Positions 43,880 to 54,523 of a stretch of 64,000 nucleotides of DNA are shown here, in pieces. The stretch covers positions 37,523,001 through 37,587,000 of the forward strand of contig BRKX01000009.1 in assembly GCA_026008535.1 (NCBI GenBank), read 5' to 3'. The DNA comes from Perilla frutescens. Its lineage: Eukaryota > Streptophyta > Magnoliopsida > Lamiales > Lamiaceae. The notes beneath the pieces were generated by a model. It made no database searches. It had not been told where the DNA came from and was given only the letters and a program-made list of their open reading frames with translations. A program made the translations under genes and the position numbers. How positions within the stretch are numbered: position 1 is the first letter of the stretch; each line of letters starts with the position of its first letter.

Positions 43880-45672
43880 ATGGCTAACAATGGGAATCAA
43901 GCTCTCGTAAATGCTTCCGAACCTGAACCTCTCATAAAAGAGCTTGGTCGCCACAGAAACAATAGGCCCATTTGCATCGTACTACCCCTATTGCAAACAA
44001 CTCGGAGATTAGACCCGGATTTATACAAGTGTTGCCAAAGTTCAGTGATCTGCCAGGAGAGAGTGCGTATAAGCACTTGTCCGAATTTGACCTCGTCTGC
44101 TCCACCCTGCGTCCTCAAGGTTTTACAGCTGATAATCTGAGGTTACTAACTTTCTCTCATACCTTGCAGGGCAGAGCTAGGGATTGGTTATTTGATCTTC
44201 CATCTAGGTCGATTACTACTTGGAATGAGCTAGAGGGACAATTCCTACGTAAGTTCTTCCCGGAGTCCCGAGCTGCAAACCTGAGGATGGCAATCAGTAG
44301 CATCAAACAGAAACAAATCGAAAGCTTAGCCGAGTACTGGGAGCGGTTCCAGCAGCTATGTCGCAAGTGCCCAGACCACGGGTTCACGGATTATCAACTA
44401 CTAACCAATTATTTTTACCGTGGCATGTCTACTTTTGACAGGAAGATCGTTGATGCTGCCAGTGGAGGATCTCTCACCAACAAAACACTGGTCGATGCCA
44501 AGCAGCTGATAATTAACATGGTTTCTGGAGGTCAATAGTATGAAGATGAGGATGATGATCGCTATAGACCTATGAAGGGGATTGAGCGAGTTGAGAGCTC
44601 CGGTGTCAATAAAAAGATCGATGCTCTGACTTCTCTGGTTCTAAGTCTAGCTGTGGCGCAAGCTCAAAATATCCGCTGTGGAGTCTACTCAGAGAATGGC
44701 CATTTCACTGATGCTTGTCCTACCTTGCAAAATTCTCCAACCGAGCAAGCATGCTATGGGTCCGGTGATGCGCAACAAGATGCCATGAGATGGAGGAATT
44801 ATGACCCGTACTCAAATATGTACAACCCAGGCTATAGAGACCATCCTAATTCCAGTTGGATGCAGCCGCAGGGTGGTCCGTATGGGCATACTGACAAGCC
44901 TGCGCCCAGTATGAGTGAGATTATGAAGTGTCTTGAGCAAAGTAGTGCTCTGGTGAATAGCTTGGCACAGAGTCAGAAGACTTTTCAGCAGGAGACGCAA
45001 GCCGCTCTAGGCAGTATGGGCACACAGATCACTCAGCTTGCCACTCAAATGAACAAAATGCAGGCGAATCAAGGCAAAATCCCCTCCCAAACTGAAATGA
45101 ATCCAAGAGCGCATGTTTGCGCTATCACTTTGAGAAGTGCGAAGGAGTTGGATGACATGGAGGCTAAGAAGGAAAAGAACCCGCAGTATGGGCATACTGC
45201 GGAGCCGGACAACCCTCCCAGAGCAGAGGACGAACCAACTGCTGAACTCACTCCACCTAAGGTTAGTGTTGAATCTAAAATTTTTAACCCTCTAATTGTA
45301 GCTCATTTTCCTTCCAGATTGGTCCAAAATAAGAAGGAGGATGATGAAAAGGAGATCCCCGAGCTATTCAAGAAAATACCTTTTGGTGGGCTGACTGAAA
45401 CCGCTGCAATAACAGATGAAGACGAGTAGATTCAAGATATCATAATGCAGCTGTATACCACCAATGAATTTCCAACTCGGAACCTGACAGGCCGTATGCC
45501 CTTACCGACCAAATCAGAACCGATTTTACCAGCTCATGTGAAGACTCGAGTGCTGGAGCTGAAAGGGCAAGAAGCAAGGTTGGTCGAGCTTGTGAAGAAG
45601 CATCAGGGTGCGGGGATGGAGATGATTCCTTTCGACAGGGGTAGATTTGCTACCCCTAAAATTATCTCATGA
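43880..45672 (+). pseudogene. gag: G4 gag pseudogene
   Basis: It starts at ATG 43880 (MANNGNQALVNASEP). A frameshift near 43965 moves to the frame that carries the rest. The Ty3 gag domain follows: LTFSHTLQGRARDWLFDLPS, FLRKFFPES, then SLAEYWERFQQLCRKCPDHG (about 44090-44400). A TAG lies at 44536-44538. A zinc knuckle remnant, CGVYSENGHFTDAC, has the second Cys changed to Tyr. A coiled-coil-like stretch (LAQSQKTFQQETQAALG) and a late-gag AHVCAITLRSAKEL landmark come next. A second stop is at 45427-45429. The tail 45445-45672 is in the same frame. No protease follows. The peptide YGHT appears twice, encoded by the GTATGGGCATAC motif. Confidence 0.85.
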
Positions 45673-45718
45673 TCGAGTTCTACTTGTGTTGAGCCTCGGA
45701 TGTTAAATAAGGGTGCTT

Positions 45719-45736
45719 CTCGGGAGGCAACCCGAG
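45719..45736 (+). other. AGGCAA-loop hairpin (G4 copy)
   Basis: CTCGGG-AGGCAA-CCCGAG, a six-pair perfect stem 47 bases after the gag stop codon. Third member of the covarying set with 3215-3232 and 24236-24253. Confidence 0.75.
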
Positions 45737-45743
45737 TATTTAT

Positions 45744-45938
45744 TTGCTTTCTGTTTTTATTTTATGTTTATTGTTCCAAAAAAAAAACGTTCTGGTCCAG
45801 CCTTCTAGTGCAGGGTCTTTCTTCAGCACCGCCCCTACCGTTGCCGAGCTCATGGAGTTGTTTGACCACTACACACCAAGATGGATCACTGCATTGGAGC
45901 GCCGTCTGTATGCCCCTACTGACCGTTTCGCGCATTGA
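45744..45938 (+). CDS. Small ORF after hairpin in G4 (64 aa)
   Basis: Frame MLSVFILCLLF...APTVAELMELFDHYTPRW...RRLYAPTDRFAH, beginning 8 bases after the hairpin. A hydrophobic N-terminus is followed by an amphipathic segment. I do not recognise it. It could be a remnant of an env-position ORF, or chance. The palindrome variant GTATGCCCCTAC (45908) is within it. Confidence 0.25.
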   Translation: MLSVFILCLLFQKKNVLVQPSSAGSFFSTAPTVAELMELFDHYTPRWITALERRLYAPTDRFAH

Positions 45939-46019
45939 TTGCTAGTTTGCCCTCTCTGCCCCTTTTGCTTTTGTTTTTCTTTCATTCATGTTGTGTCCGT
46001 TTTGTTGACTCTCTTTCCT

Positions 46020-46056
46020 ACACAGTGAGGACACTGTGTTGTCTAAGTGTGGGGGA
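46020..46056 (+). promoter_or_regulatory. G4 internal hairpin and PPT-like module
   Basis: ACACAGTG (46020-46027) pairs perfectly with CACTGTGT (46032-46039) around AGGA. TGTCTAAGTGTGGGGGAG follows. It is about 1.34 kb upstream of the true PPT. Confidence 0.7.
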
Positions 46057-47360
46057 GGCGGTTGTTGTTTTTGTGTCTGATTCTTTTCTAATTCGAAAAA
46101 AATAAAAAAAAAATTGTTTTGCTTGTTTTTGTTGAGTATTGGCTGCCTGAGATTGAATTATACAAGGAGGACGGGTTATAACATGGATTATCTTGGTTTG
46201 TTTGATTGATTCTCTTGTGATTGAATTGTGCTAATGCTCGTTTGTGTTCTTGGAAGATGAAATGTGCAACTTAATCAACTTTTGATGAGCTTATAAACGT
46301 TAGATTTGAGCCTCTTGAGCATGTTATATATATAGAAAGCTTAATTTCATTCTTTTGCTGAGTGTGTCGGATTTGAATGCTGAATTTCTGATTTACCTTG
46401 TTACCATGATCATACTACTTGTGAGTTTTCTTTTGCATGAAAATGATAAAGGCATGTAGGATTAACCATTGCTTTGGCCTAAATAAATTATCCATACCCG
46501 ACACTATCCTTTAGTGAGCTAATTTGTGCCCGAATCCTTTCTTTCTTGATTAATAGCCACTAAATATTTCAGCCTTAGCTTGTTTTGGCCTGCTCTTGTC
46601 CCTTGAAAGCATGTGAGTTATATTGGATTGTGTTGAGATGAGTTCGAAATTTTACTTGAAAGAATAGTTGGTGCTGGAAATTGAAGAAAACTTGTGAAAA
46701 AAACTCCTGTCCTACTCCTAGAAAATAAAAGAGAGAAAGAAGCAAAGCTTCAGAAAAAAAAAGTAAAGAAAAAGAAAAAAAAATGGTCCGTATGCCCATA
46801 CTGGACGTGGAGGAAATAAGGCTGTACCCGATTGAAGTTAAATTTTGTTGCCCTGTATAGCTTTGAAGATCAACACTTAACTTAGAGTTCGTGGGATATT
46901 TGAGAAGTTGCAGCCGAACTTGATAAATGTGTTCTGATATGCTTACATGTTTTCATCTTATTTAAGCCACTTATCCATATTATCCTACCTAAGCACCCTA
47001 GCCCCATTACAACCTGTTTTAAAGACCTTTTGATTTGTGCATAGTTCTTACTTGCTTGGTAGTGGTTTTGACATATGAGCAAATCTATGTTTGAAGGTAT
47101 CAAGTCACGACTTGAGTGAATTTAAATGTGTCCTTATCTACTTTTGAGAGAAATTGAGTGAACCTTGGTGAGGCAGGATTAAGTTGCACGTTTTTAACTT
47201 GAATGAAGAGCCTGTGTACAGTTTTATGAAACAAGAGAAGGGTTAGTGGATTGTGGATGGTTGTGTTGTAATCCTAACTTTGAGTGTGTTCATTTTAAGG
47301 CAGCCGGTGCTTGACGTCTCATTTTCTGTTTTTATTTTTGAGTTTGTTTTCTGTTTAGAT
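46057..47360 (+). other. G4 3' untranslated region between PPT modules
   Basis: About 1.3 kb with no convincing ORF. A purine-rich stretch lies at 46725-46785, followed by a GTATGCCCATAC palindrome at 46790-46801. Confidence 0.6.
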
Positions 47361-47398
47361 ATGCTCGAGGACGAGCATTGTCTAAGTGTGGGGGGATT
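47361..47398 (+). promoter_or_regulatory. G4 terminal hairpin and polypurine tract
   Basis: ATGCTCG (47361-47367) pairs perfectly with CGAGCAT (47372-47378) around AGGA, followed by TGTCTAAGTGTGGGGGGATT and then the 3' LTR. Confidence 0.8.
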
Positions 47399-48739
47399 TG
47401 ATTGGGCTATATTTACATACATATTTTGGGCCATTTTTGGTATTGTTTTGATATGTTAATTGCCTCACGATCGTGTTTTGTGGAAGAAAATGTGTTTTGG
47501 GAATGATTTCAGGTGATTAACACATATATGAAGGAATTGGCCAATATTGTGGAGAGTCTAGAAAGCATGTCGTATGGGCATACTGCCTGGAAGCCAGACC
47601 GTATGGGCATACTGCCTGAGTGGGGTACCGAGATGACAGATTCTGGGCCTGAGCATGAAGAGTTTGGGCCTGAGAGCGAATTTTACTTAAGCCCATGGCC
47701 TGGACGCGGCTGCAAGGAGTCCCACCACCTCTAGAAGTCTTTATTTTGGCAATTACCTAGTTTAGATAGATTAGGATGTTAATTTCCATGTTGGATACTA
47801 TTTTAATTAAGGATATTAAGATAGATTAGGATTTAGCCAATTATATATTCCAGATTAATGCAGACCAGAGAGACGAGAGGGTGCAGATTTTATTCTCGTT
47901 CTTTTATTTCATTCTTTTGATCGTGTACTGCTCCAACAATATTTCAAGGTTAATTGAATTCGAGCTAGACTCCCTTTATTCCGGTGAAGATTAACGAAGC
48001 CCTGACGTAATTATACTGTGAGATTTAATTGTTCTTTTTATTTTGATTAATTGCATGTATCTGTTATTCTCGGTAATTCGAGTCATTAATTATTTCGATA
48101 TTACTAGATAGGTGCACATATTTAGTAGATCGGAATTAATTAGTAGCCAATTAAACCGGTCATCCGTAATTGTGGTTTAAGTTTAATCAGTGGTAAAACG
48201 GTTCTTCAGAGCCAGGGGAATGGCAGTCTTAATTCAACGGTCCTGTGTCAGAGTCTGTTGGTTTTGAATCGGATTTCTCTATTTTTTAATGTTGTCGGCT
48301 CATTAAATCTATAGAGTGTCTCTTACGGTTGTCAGACGATTAGGGAAATAATTGGTGAAGTGTCTTCCTGATTATCGAGAAACTAAGGAGAAATTAGGCT
48401 GCGTCAGTAAGTGTCTTCGGTGGCTATAACTGGTTTGCATGTGTTGATTGAAATTATCTTTGCATCAAGGATCGGTTTAGTTAAGCTAGGGTGGAGTTAA
48501 TTGGAAACCGGAATGCTTTTTATAATCTGTTAAACCCGTTTTCTCTATTTATTTATATTTTCGTTCATTTTATTTCACAACCACAAAAATCGTTTGGAAA
48601 GTTAAGTTCTGCAAATTGAAGGTTTAGAATAATTCTCGCCGGTCCTTTGGGAGACGATCCTGCTCGCCGCTGTACTCTGCAGTAAGGACTTACCGACTGA
48701 TTGTCGGGACATTTATTTTTGGTGAAAAACGACGCACCA
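47399..48739 (+). repeat. G4 3' LTR
   Basis: 1341 bp, TGATTGGGC...GACGCACCA, homologous along its length to 42427-43774. GTATGGGCATAC at 47572 and 47601. Confidence 0.95.
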
Positions 48740-48744
48740 ATCTT
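48740..48744. other. Target site duplication of G4, right copy
   Basis: ATCTT, identical to 42422-42426. Confidence 0.95.
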
Positions 48745-50583
48745 CTTACTCACTCCATATGCATCAACAGGGATGTTGATTTTTGCTCTACAGTTTTTCC
48801 TTTACAAAGCAGTAGTACTGCTCTTCCTTCTTTGTGATTCTCTTTTTTTGAAACTCCACCTATTTCTAACATTGATTCTCAACCTGAAAATACTTCACCA
48901 GCAGTTGAAAACTTCACACATAAGAGTTGTGATAAAACTGATTATACCACAGAATCATCTATACCAGAGAGACATGATGATACTGGTTCAGAGTATAAGG
49001 CTAACTCAGAATCTCCTTGTTCTCTGAATTAATAGGAATCATGGGATCAGGATATCCCCTCAGCAAGAAAGGAAGCATTGATTGATGACCAAACTTTGCC
49101 AATTGTGAGGAGAAATAGCAGACATCATAAGCCACCATCCTACTTGAAAGATTATGACTATCCAAAATCTGTAAAGAATGCTTATACACCAGACACTTTT
49201 CCTTTTAGTATTTCCAGATCCTTGAAGTCTATTTATGTTGCTTTTCTTATGAACGTTCAATCCTAAAAGGAACTTACAGGCTACAAAGAAGTCTGTCGGC
49301 TTAAGAAATGGGAAGAAGCCATGGCAAAGGAGCTTACTGCACTAGAGGAGAACCAAACCTAGGATGTTGTTCCTTTACATATAGGAAAGCATGCCATTAG
49401 CTCAAAGTGGGTCTACAAAGTGAAACTCAAGTCAGATGGAACTGTTGAAATGTATTAGGCAAGGTTAGTAGCTAAGGGCTACAACCAGGAGTATGGAATT
49501 GATTATACAGAAGTTTTCTCACCAATGGCTAAGGTAATAAGAGTAAGAATACTCTTTGCTTTAGCTGCACAAAATTCTTGGCATGTTCATCAGATAGATA
49601 TCAACAATGCTCTACATGGACATCTAACAGATGAGATCTATATGAGAATTCCACAGGGTTACAACAAGGGAAATCAAGGAGATGTTTGCAAGCTTGAAAA
49701 CAGCCTCTATGGACTCAAACAAGCATCAAGGGAGTGGAATGCAGAATTTAGTAAGCATTTACTAAGCCTGGTTTCTTAAAATCTGAAAATGACAATTTTT
49801 TATTTACTAAGGGGTCAGGAACCACATTTATTGGGTTGTTAGTCTATGTTGATGATATACTCCTACTAGGACCCTCTCTTGATGTTATTACACAAGTAAA
49901 GCAGTCACTCCACAATCAGTTTACCGTTAAATACTTAGGAGAAACCCAATATTTTCTTGGAATGGAGATTGCTAGATCTCAATCAAGGATTTACCTATGT
50001 CAAAGAAAATATGTCCTTAATTTGTTGCCTATAGTAGGATTGATGGGAAGTAAACTAGTTCAGACACCCTTCCCATTTAGATTAGCACTCTCACATCAGA
50101 AAGGAGAGTTACTGACCAAACTTGATGCCTATAGGAAGGTGATTGGCAAACTGCTTTATCTAAATCTTACAAGGCCTGATATAGCATTTGTTGTCCAACA
50201 ACTAAGTCAGTTTGTTAATTCACTAACCAAGAGTCATTGGAATGCAGCAATATATGTATTAAGATATCTAAAAGATCTCCTTCTTTAGGACTATATTACA
50301 CTTCATCTGCCAAGTTTTATGTTGAGGGGTATTCTAATGCAGATTGGGGAACTTGTGCAGACACTAGGAGATCTCTTTCAGGTTATTGCATATCATTAGG
50401 AAGGTGCCTCATTTCTTGGAAATGCAAAAAGCAAACTACAATAGCATTGTCAACAACTGAGGCCAAATATAGAAGTCTAAGTTATACTTTTAGAGAGTTG
50501 CCTTGGATTTCTTATGTTCTCCAAGATTTAAGGATTGATGTTCCTACTCTTATTCAGGTCTTCTGTGACAACAAAGCAGATTA
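48745..50583 (+). pseudogene. pol: C2 reverse transcriptase and RNase H
   Basis: It continues from the G4 junction in the copia integrase tail and linker (to about 49260), then RT: KWVYKVKLKSDGTVE, GYNQEYGIDYTEVFSPMAKV, WHVHQIDINNALHGHL (one residue missing from the usual NAFLHG) and CKLENSLYGLKQASREW. LVYVDDILLLG at 49833-49865 holds the catalytic YVDD. RNase H: SNADWGTCADTRRSLSGYCI, then TTIALSTTEAKYRSLS and CDNKA. It breaks off at about 50583. Stops occur at 49264, 49361, 49456 and elsewhere, several readable as TGG or CAG changed to TAG. Not functional. Confidence 0.85.
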
Positions 50584-51790
50584 ATCTAGGATGATAATAA
50601 CAATGTAGCGGAAGACTTTAAGAATCGAAACACGTCAACCAAATGAAGGGAACAATCCGACTCAATAAACGAAGAAACACGAAATCTAAACAACTAAAAT
50701 ACCTAGAACAATGACACAAAATATATAACATAAAACCAAGGGATTGAGGCTGTATGGAACGAGAATAGGGGCTGGAATAAGGATGGATTTCGTGTGTGAA
50801 AAGTTGTGAAGAATGGCTTGGAGAAGATAAGATATGATAGGGATGTGACGAACTTACGGATAAAACGAACGGTAGAAGAATACTCGAACTTGTGACTGAC
50901 TTTGAGGCGTGCGTCGATGGGGATGGAAGACGTCGATGATGGTTGATGGTTGGTGATTGTTGACGTGAATCACAACCCGATAGCCTCCTTGAATCTCGAA
51001 CGTATCCAAGATTGAAATCTCTAAGTTGATCTTCGGATAGCAAATACCGGTTAATCCCTCAAGTGGATTAAGCAATACCCTTGATTAAGACTTAAAATTG
51101 CTAGCTCTAAGAATGAATATTTTCGAGTGAAAGTATCCAAAAGACGTAATAGATTTGAGACACAATTGTATGCAAAAGTAATTTAATTCAACAATGTCTA
51201 AAGTATCAATGTAACAATGATCCCCTTTTTATAGTGTCATGGGGGACGAAAATATTAGCTAAAGGGCCCTAAACATCTGATCCAAATTGATCTCCAACTA
51301 TACTAGGAAGTTCCATAAGCTAGAATTCTATTCAAGGTAGAAAATTGCCTTAAATACAATTCTAGTCAAACCCTATCAACAAATGGACGAAAATTAACAA
51401 ATAATTAATTAAAATCTGATCTAAACTATAGTCTAAATTAATTAAATAAATACTATAGTCTAAATAAAATTCAACCCTTAATTAATTTAATTAAGGTCGA
51501 AAATAAGCTCCTACACGTTGCACACATGCATGTTGAACACATGCACATGCACATGTGCACTTCAACTCTTCAACTACAACTCTTCAAGTTTAATTCTCCA
51601 TGGTATGATCTTGATCTTCATCTTCAATTGATAATGCCAAAATCCATTCGGGGCTGCGTCCAATTTCTTCTTCTCCAACTTCAATCTTTCTTTGCATTAA
51701 TATTTGAAAATAACCTTGAGGTTGTTTGGCTCTCATACGTGCAATTGGAACTTTGAATGGCAGCTCCGGGTTTAGTTCTTCAAGACCTTG
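50584..51790 (-). mobile_element. LTR-like insertion in C2 RNase H
   Basis: About 1.2 kb of foreign sequence separates CDNKA from the ITQNQVYHERTKH end of copia RNase H. It has no ORF. On the minus strand it has TATAAAAAGGGG (51235-51224), suggesting a solo LTR read leftwards. A possible end TGATAATAACAATG starts at 50592. I found no clear duplicated target site, so the boundaries are approximate. Confidence 0.45.
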
Positions 51791-51968
51791 TACGGCTTCA
51801 TCATATACAGATTACTCAAAACCAAGTCTATCATGAACGGACAAAGCATTTAGACCTTGATTGTCATTTTGCCCATATTCATTTTAGAGCTGGTTTTCTT
51901 GTTCGTATATATGTGCCTATACGTTTGCAGCTGGCAGATTTATTTACCAAAGCCCTTGGAGGACCATA
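51791..51968 (+). pseudogene. pol: C2 RNase H C-terminal fragment
   Basis: The frame reads ITQNQVYHERTKHLDLDCHF and ends with LQLADLFTKALGG, the classic copia polyprotein C-terminus. An ALLSKLYLDDIHRLESAGG-like tail can be followed to the PPT at 52022 in another frame. Confidence 0.8.
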
Positions 51969-52032
51969 GTTCAAGGCATTACTCTCCAAACTCTACCTCG
52001 ATGATATTCATCGGCTCGAGTCTGCGGGGGGA

Positions 52033-52336
52033 TGTTGATTTTGGTATAGCAAAAGTGTTTGATGAAATGCGCAACCATGCAGGAACCATGCAATGTAGCA
52101 ACAAAGCCCCATTCAACTTCAGTTAATTGCTGGGAACAAAATAAAGAAAGTGCCACATGGAAGCAGTCCATGCAACTCATGCATGCACCACAACATGCTT
52201 AGATGCTAGCCATAGGATCTAAATTCACTTGGATTGTAATCTTGAGTCGTAGATATTATTAGCGTAGTTAGCAAGCTTCTGTTTGTATAAATAGATGATA
52301 TTTCACTTCTAAAAACTAATTTTGGTTGATAAAACA
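52033..52336 (+). repeat. C2 3' LTR (end uncertain)
   Basis: It begins TGTTGATTTTGG directly after the PPT CTGCGGGGGGA (52022-52032). A TATAAATA box is at 52286. The end is guessed at GATAAAACA (52336), because the 5' LTR is missing. Confidence 0.5.
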
Positions 52337-52992
52337 GTTAGAAAAAAAATATTAGAAAAATAAAAATTTATGACATAATCGATCTAGTCACATTTATCAA
52401 CAAAAAAATAGAATTTTAAAAATTATAAATCATATTTATTTATAATTTTTAAAATAATCAACCATAATAATCATTTCTTTGAAAATTAAATAGTAAAAAA
52501 TAAATATAAATCTTAAGTGGAGAGAATCAACCCAAATTAATAAGCGTAAAATTAAATATAATAAATTAAAATTGATGAAAAATGAAAAAAAAATTATAAA
52601 TTTGATCGTGAAAAATAGGTTGAAACACTAAATGTGAAATGGAGGAGCTCATAGCCCATTTATTTGGTCATGAAAGTTCTTTTAAAATTTATTTACTAAA
52701 CATTTATTTAAATTTGTTTCACTTTGAGTTTCTCTTTCACATCTTCCACACGACACGAGCATCGTGGTGGTGGTTGTTTTGTGAAGGTCTTGAAAATCTT
52801 TGTATGCTGCAATGATATACAAAATATGTGTCAGTAAATTAATTAATCGATGTAAATTCTCTAGTTATTTGTTTGTTTTGGTTATCTCGTTTAAGTTAAC
52901 AATAAAAATAAACAACACAAAATTGATTCTTCTCGACCCATGAAATTTAATTTTTAGTTTGGTAAGATAAAAAGAAATAATAGTATGTAAAA

Positions 52993-53029
<37 letters not shown>

Positions 53030-53929
53030 GAGAGAGAGAGTGTGTGTGTGCAAGTGCACGCTTGGGTGAGAAAGTGGGCCCACAGATGAATAATGATATA
53101 GGCAAAGTTAGGTTTATGTAATGCATATGCAATGTGTTATAAATTTTGCAGTCACTCAAAAATGGCTATACATTTCCTGACAATCCCATTCTCTGCTTGC
53201 GTTATCATACACTTCCATCTCCCATGCATTGCATTTGCATATTTACATTTCCAGTATTTTAATTATCATTTCATCATTCATCATTTCTATGTACACACAC
53301 ACATCTTTAAAACACAAACTTAATTAATGTCCATATATATTTTGTCTGATTAATCATATATCAAAGCAGCTTTTTTGTGAATTAATTCTCATTTTTTTTT
53401 CTATATTAGCATGCGATGAATAAACCCTAACAAACCATGTATAAACCTTGTGAAAAATGAAAGCGCCATAAAAGTCGTATTTTATTTTTATTGAATAAGA
53501 ACACTAAAAAGGGCCAAAAACGACCGTGTCTTTGTTTCTTTCATTCTAAAATAAACTTTTAATTTTAAATTTAATTAATTTCTACATACTCAATGTGAAT
53601 ATTTAGAACTCAATTTACGAGTGACCCACTTATTACTGTGAGAAAAAAATGATCATATAACCCCCTCCTATATATGTTTACCCGAGAAAAAAGAAAAAAA
53701 AATATATGTTAAATAAATAGTCTAAAAGATTTTTTATCACTCTATTACGGTAAATTTATCACACTCTCTGAATACCCAAATAGCCTAAAAACTTTAACTT
53801 GACTTTCTTGTCATACCTTTTTCATATTTAACGAAACAACTATCTTAAAAAATATAAAACCTTAGGAAATCCTCCCAATAACAATACCAATAACAAAAAG
53901 GAGTAATGTTTTGACCAAACACTATATCA
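52337..53929. other. AT-rich spacer without genes
   Basis: No credible ORF. A (GA)n tract (52991-53040) followed by (TG)n is the only repeat I note. Confidence 0.5.
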
Positions 53930-54302
53930 CACTACCAAAAAAACGATCTTTAGCAATAATATTATTAGCGACGACAAATGTCGTCACTAACAATAGACTT
54001 AGTAATAACATGTTGTTTTTAATAATTACATGTCATTTTTAATGACATTTTTTGCGTCGACAATGTTGTCACTTAAAATAATTTTTAATTTATTTGGGAC
54101 GAACTTTTAGGGACGCTCTATTTGTAACGACATGATATCGTCGCAAAAAATATTTTTAAGCGACAACAATGTCATCACAAAAATTTTACTAGAGATGACA
54201 TGTAATAATTAGAAACGACATGTCATTATCAAAAGTCTAGTATTAGTGAGGATGTTTGTCATCGCTAATAATTTTATCTCCAAAGATCATTTTTTTGTAA
54301 TG
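53930..54302. mobile_element. M1: CACTA-type MITE with TCA duplication
   Basis: The left end CACTACCAAAAAAACGATCT and the reverse complement of the right end CATTACAAAAAAATGATCTT form a terminal inverted repeat that can be followed for about 50 bp (ATTATTAGCGA-GACAAA in both). Flanking TCA at 53927-53929 and 54303-54305 is the 3-bp target duplication expected for CACTA elements. 373 bp, non-coding. Confidence 0.85.
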
Positions 54303-54523
54303 TCATGCACATATATATAATATAAAATATATTTATATTTAAGAAAAATATTAAAATTATCTTATTAATACAATAAAAACTTAAAAAAATTCCTAGGAGA
54401 GTGTGATTCAAATATAGTTCCATGTAACAAAAATAAATTTTTTTATTCGAGAAAATACAGAATAATTATATGACTTTACTTTACTATTTTTAATGACAAT
54501 GGTTTACGAGTTGAAGCTATGAG

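Larger units (their letters stand above)
42427..48739 (+). mobile_element. G4: complete gag-only Athila-like element
   Basis: Complete 6313-bp element bounded by ATCTT duplications. 5' LTR 42427-43774, PBS 43780-43797, gag 43880-45672, AGGCAA hairpin 45719-45736, internal PPT module 46020-46056, terminal PPT module 47361-47398, 3' LTR 47399-48739. No protease, RT, RNase H or integrase is present in the 3.6 kb interior, so it must be moved by another element's enzymes (non-autonomous, TR-GAG-like). The near-palindrome GTATGGGCATAC occurs in both LTRs, in gag and in the 3' untranslated region. Confidence 0.93.
39870..52336 (+). mobile_element. C2: decayed Ty1/copia element, split by two insertions
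   Basis: Plus-strand order: gag (39870), zinc knuckle, protease, integrase to 42426; G4 insertion (42427-48739); integrase end, RT and RNase H (48745-50583); an LTR-like insertion (about 50584-51790); RNase H C-terminus (to 51968), PPT and 3' LTR (52033). No 5' LTR or TGGTATCAGAGC-type PBS is present before gag, so the 5' end is lost. The many stops indicate an old copy. Confidence 0.8.

Noticed and set aside
53132..53323. Possible small secreted peptide ORF (63 aa)
   Set aside because: Isolated, AT-rich, no promoter, intron or homolog recognisable.
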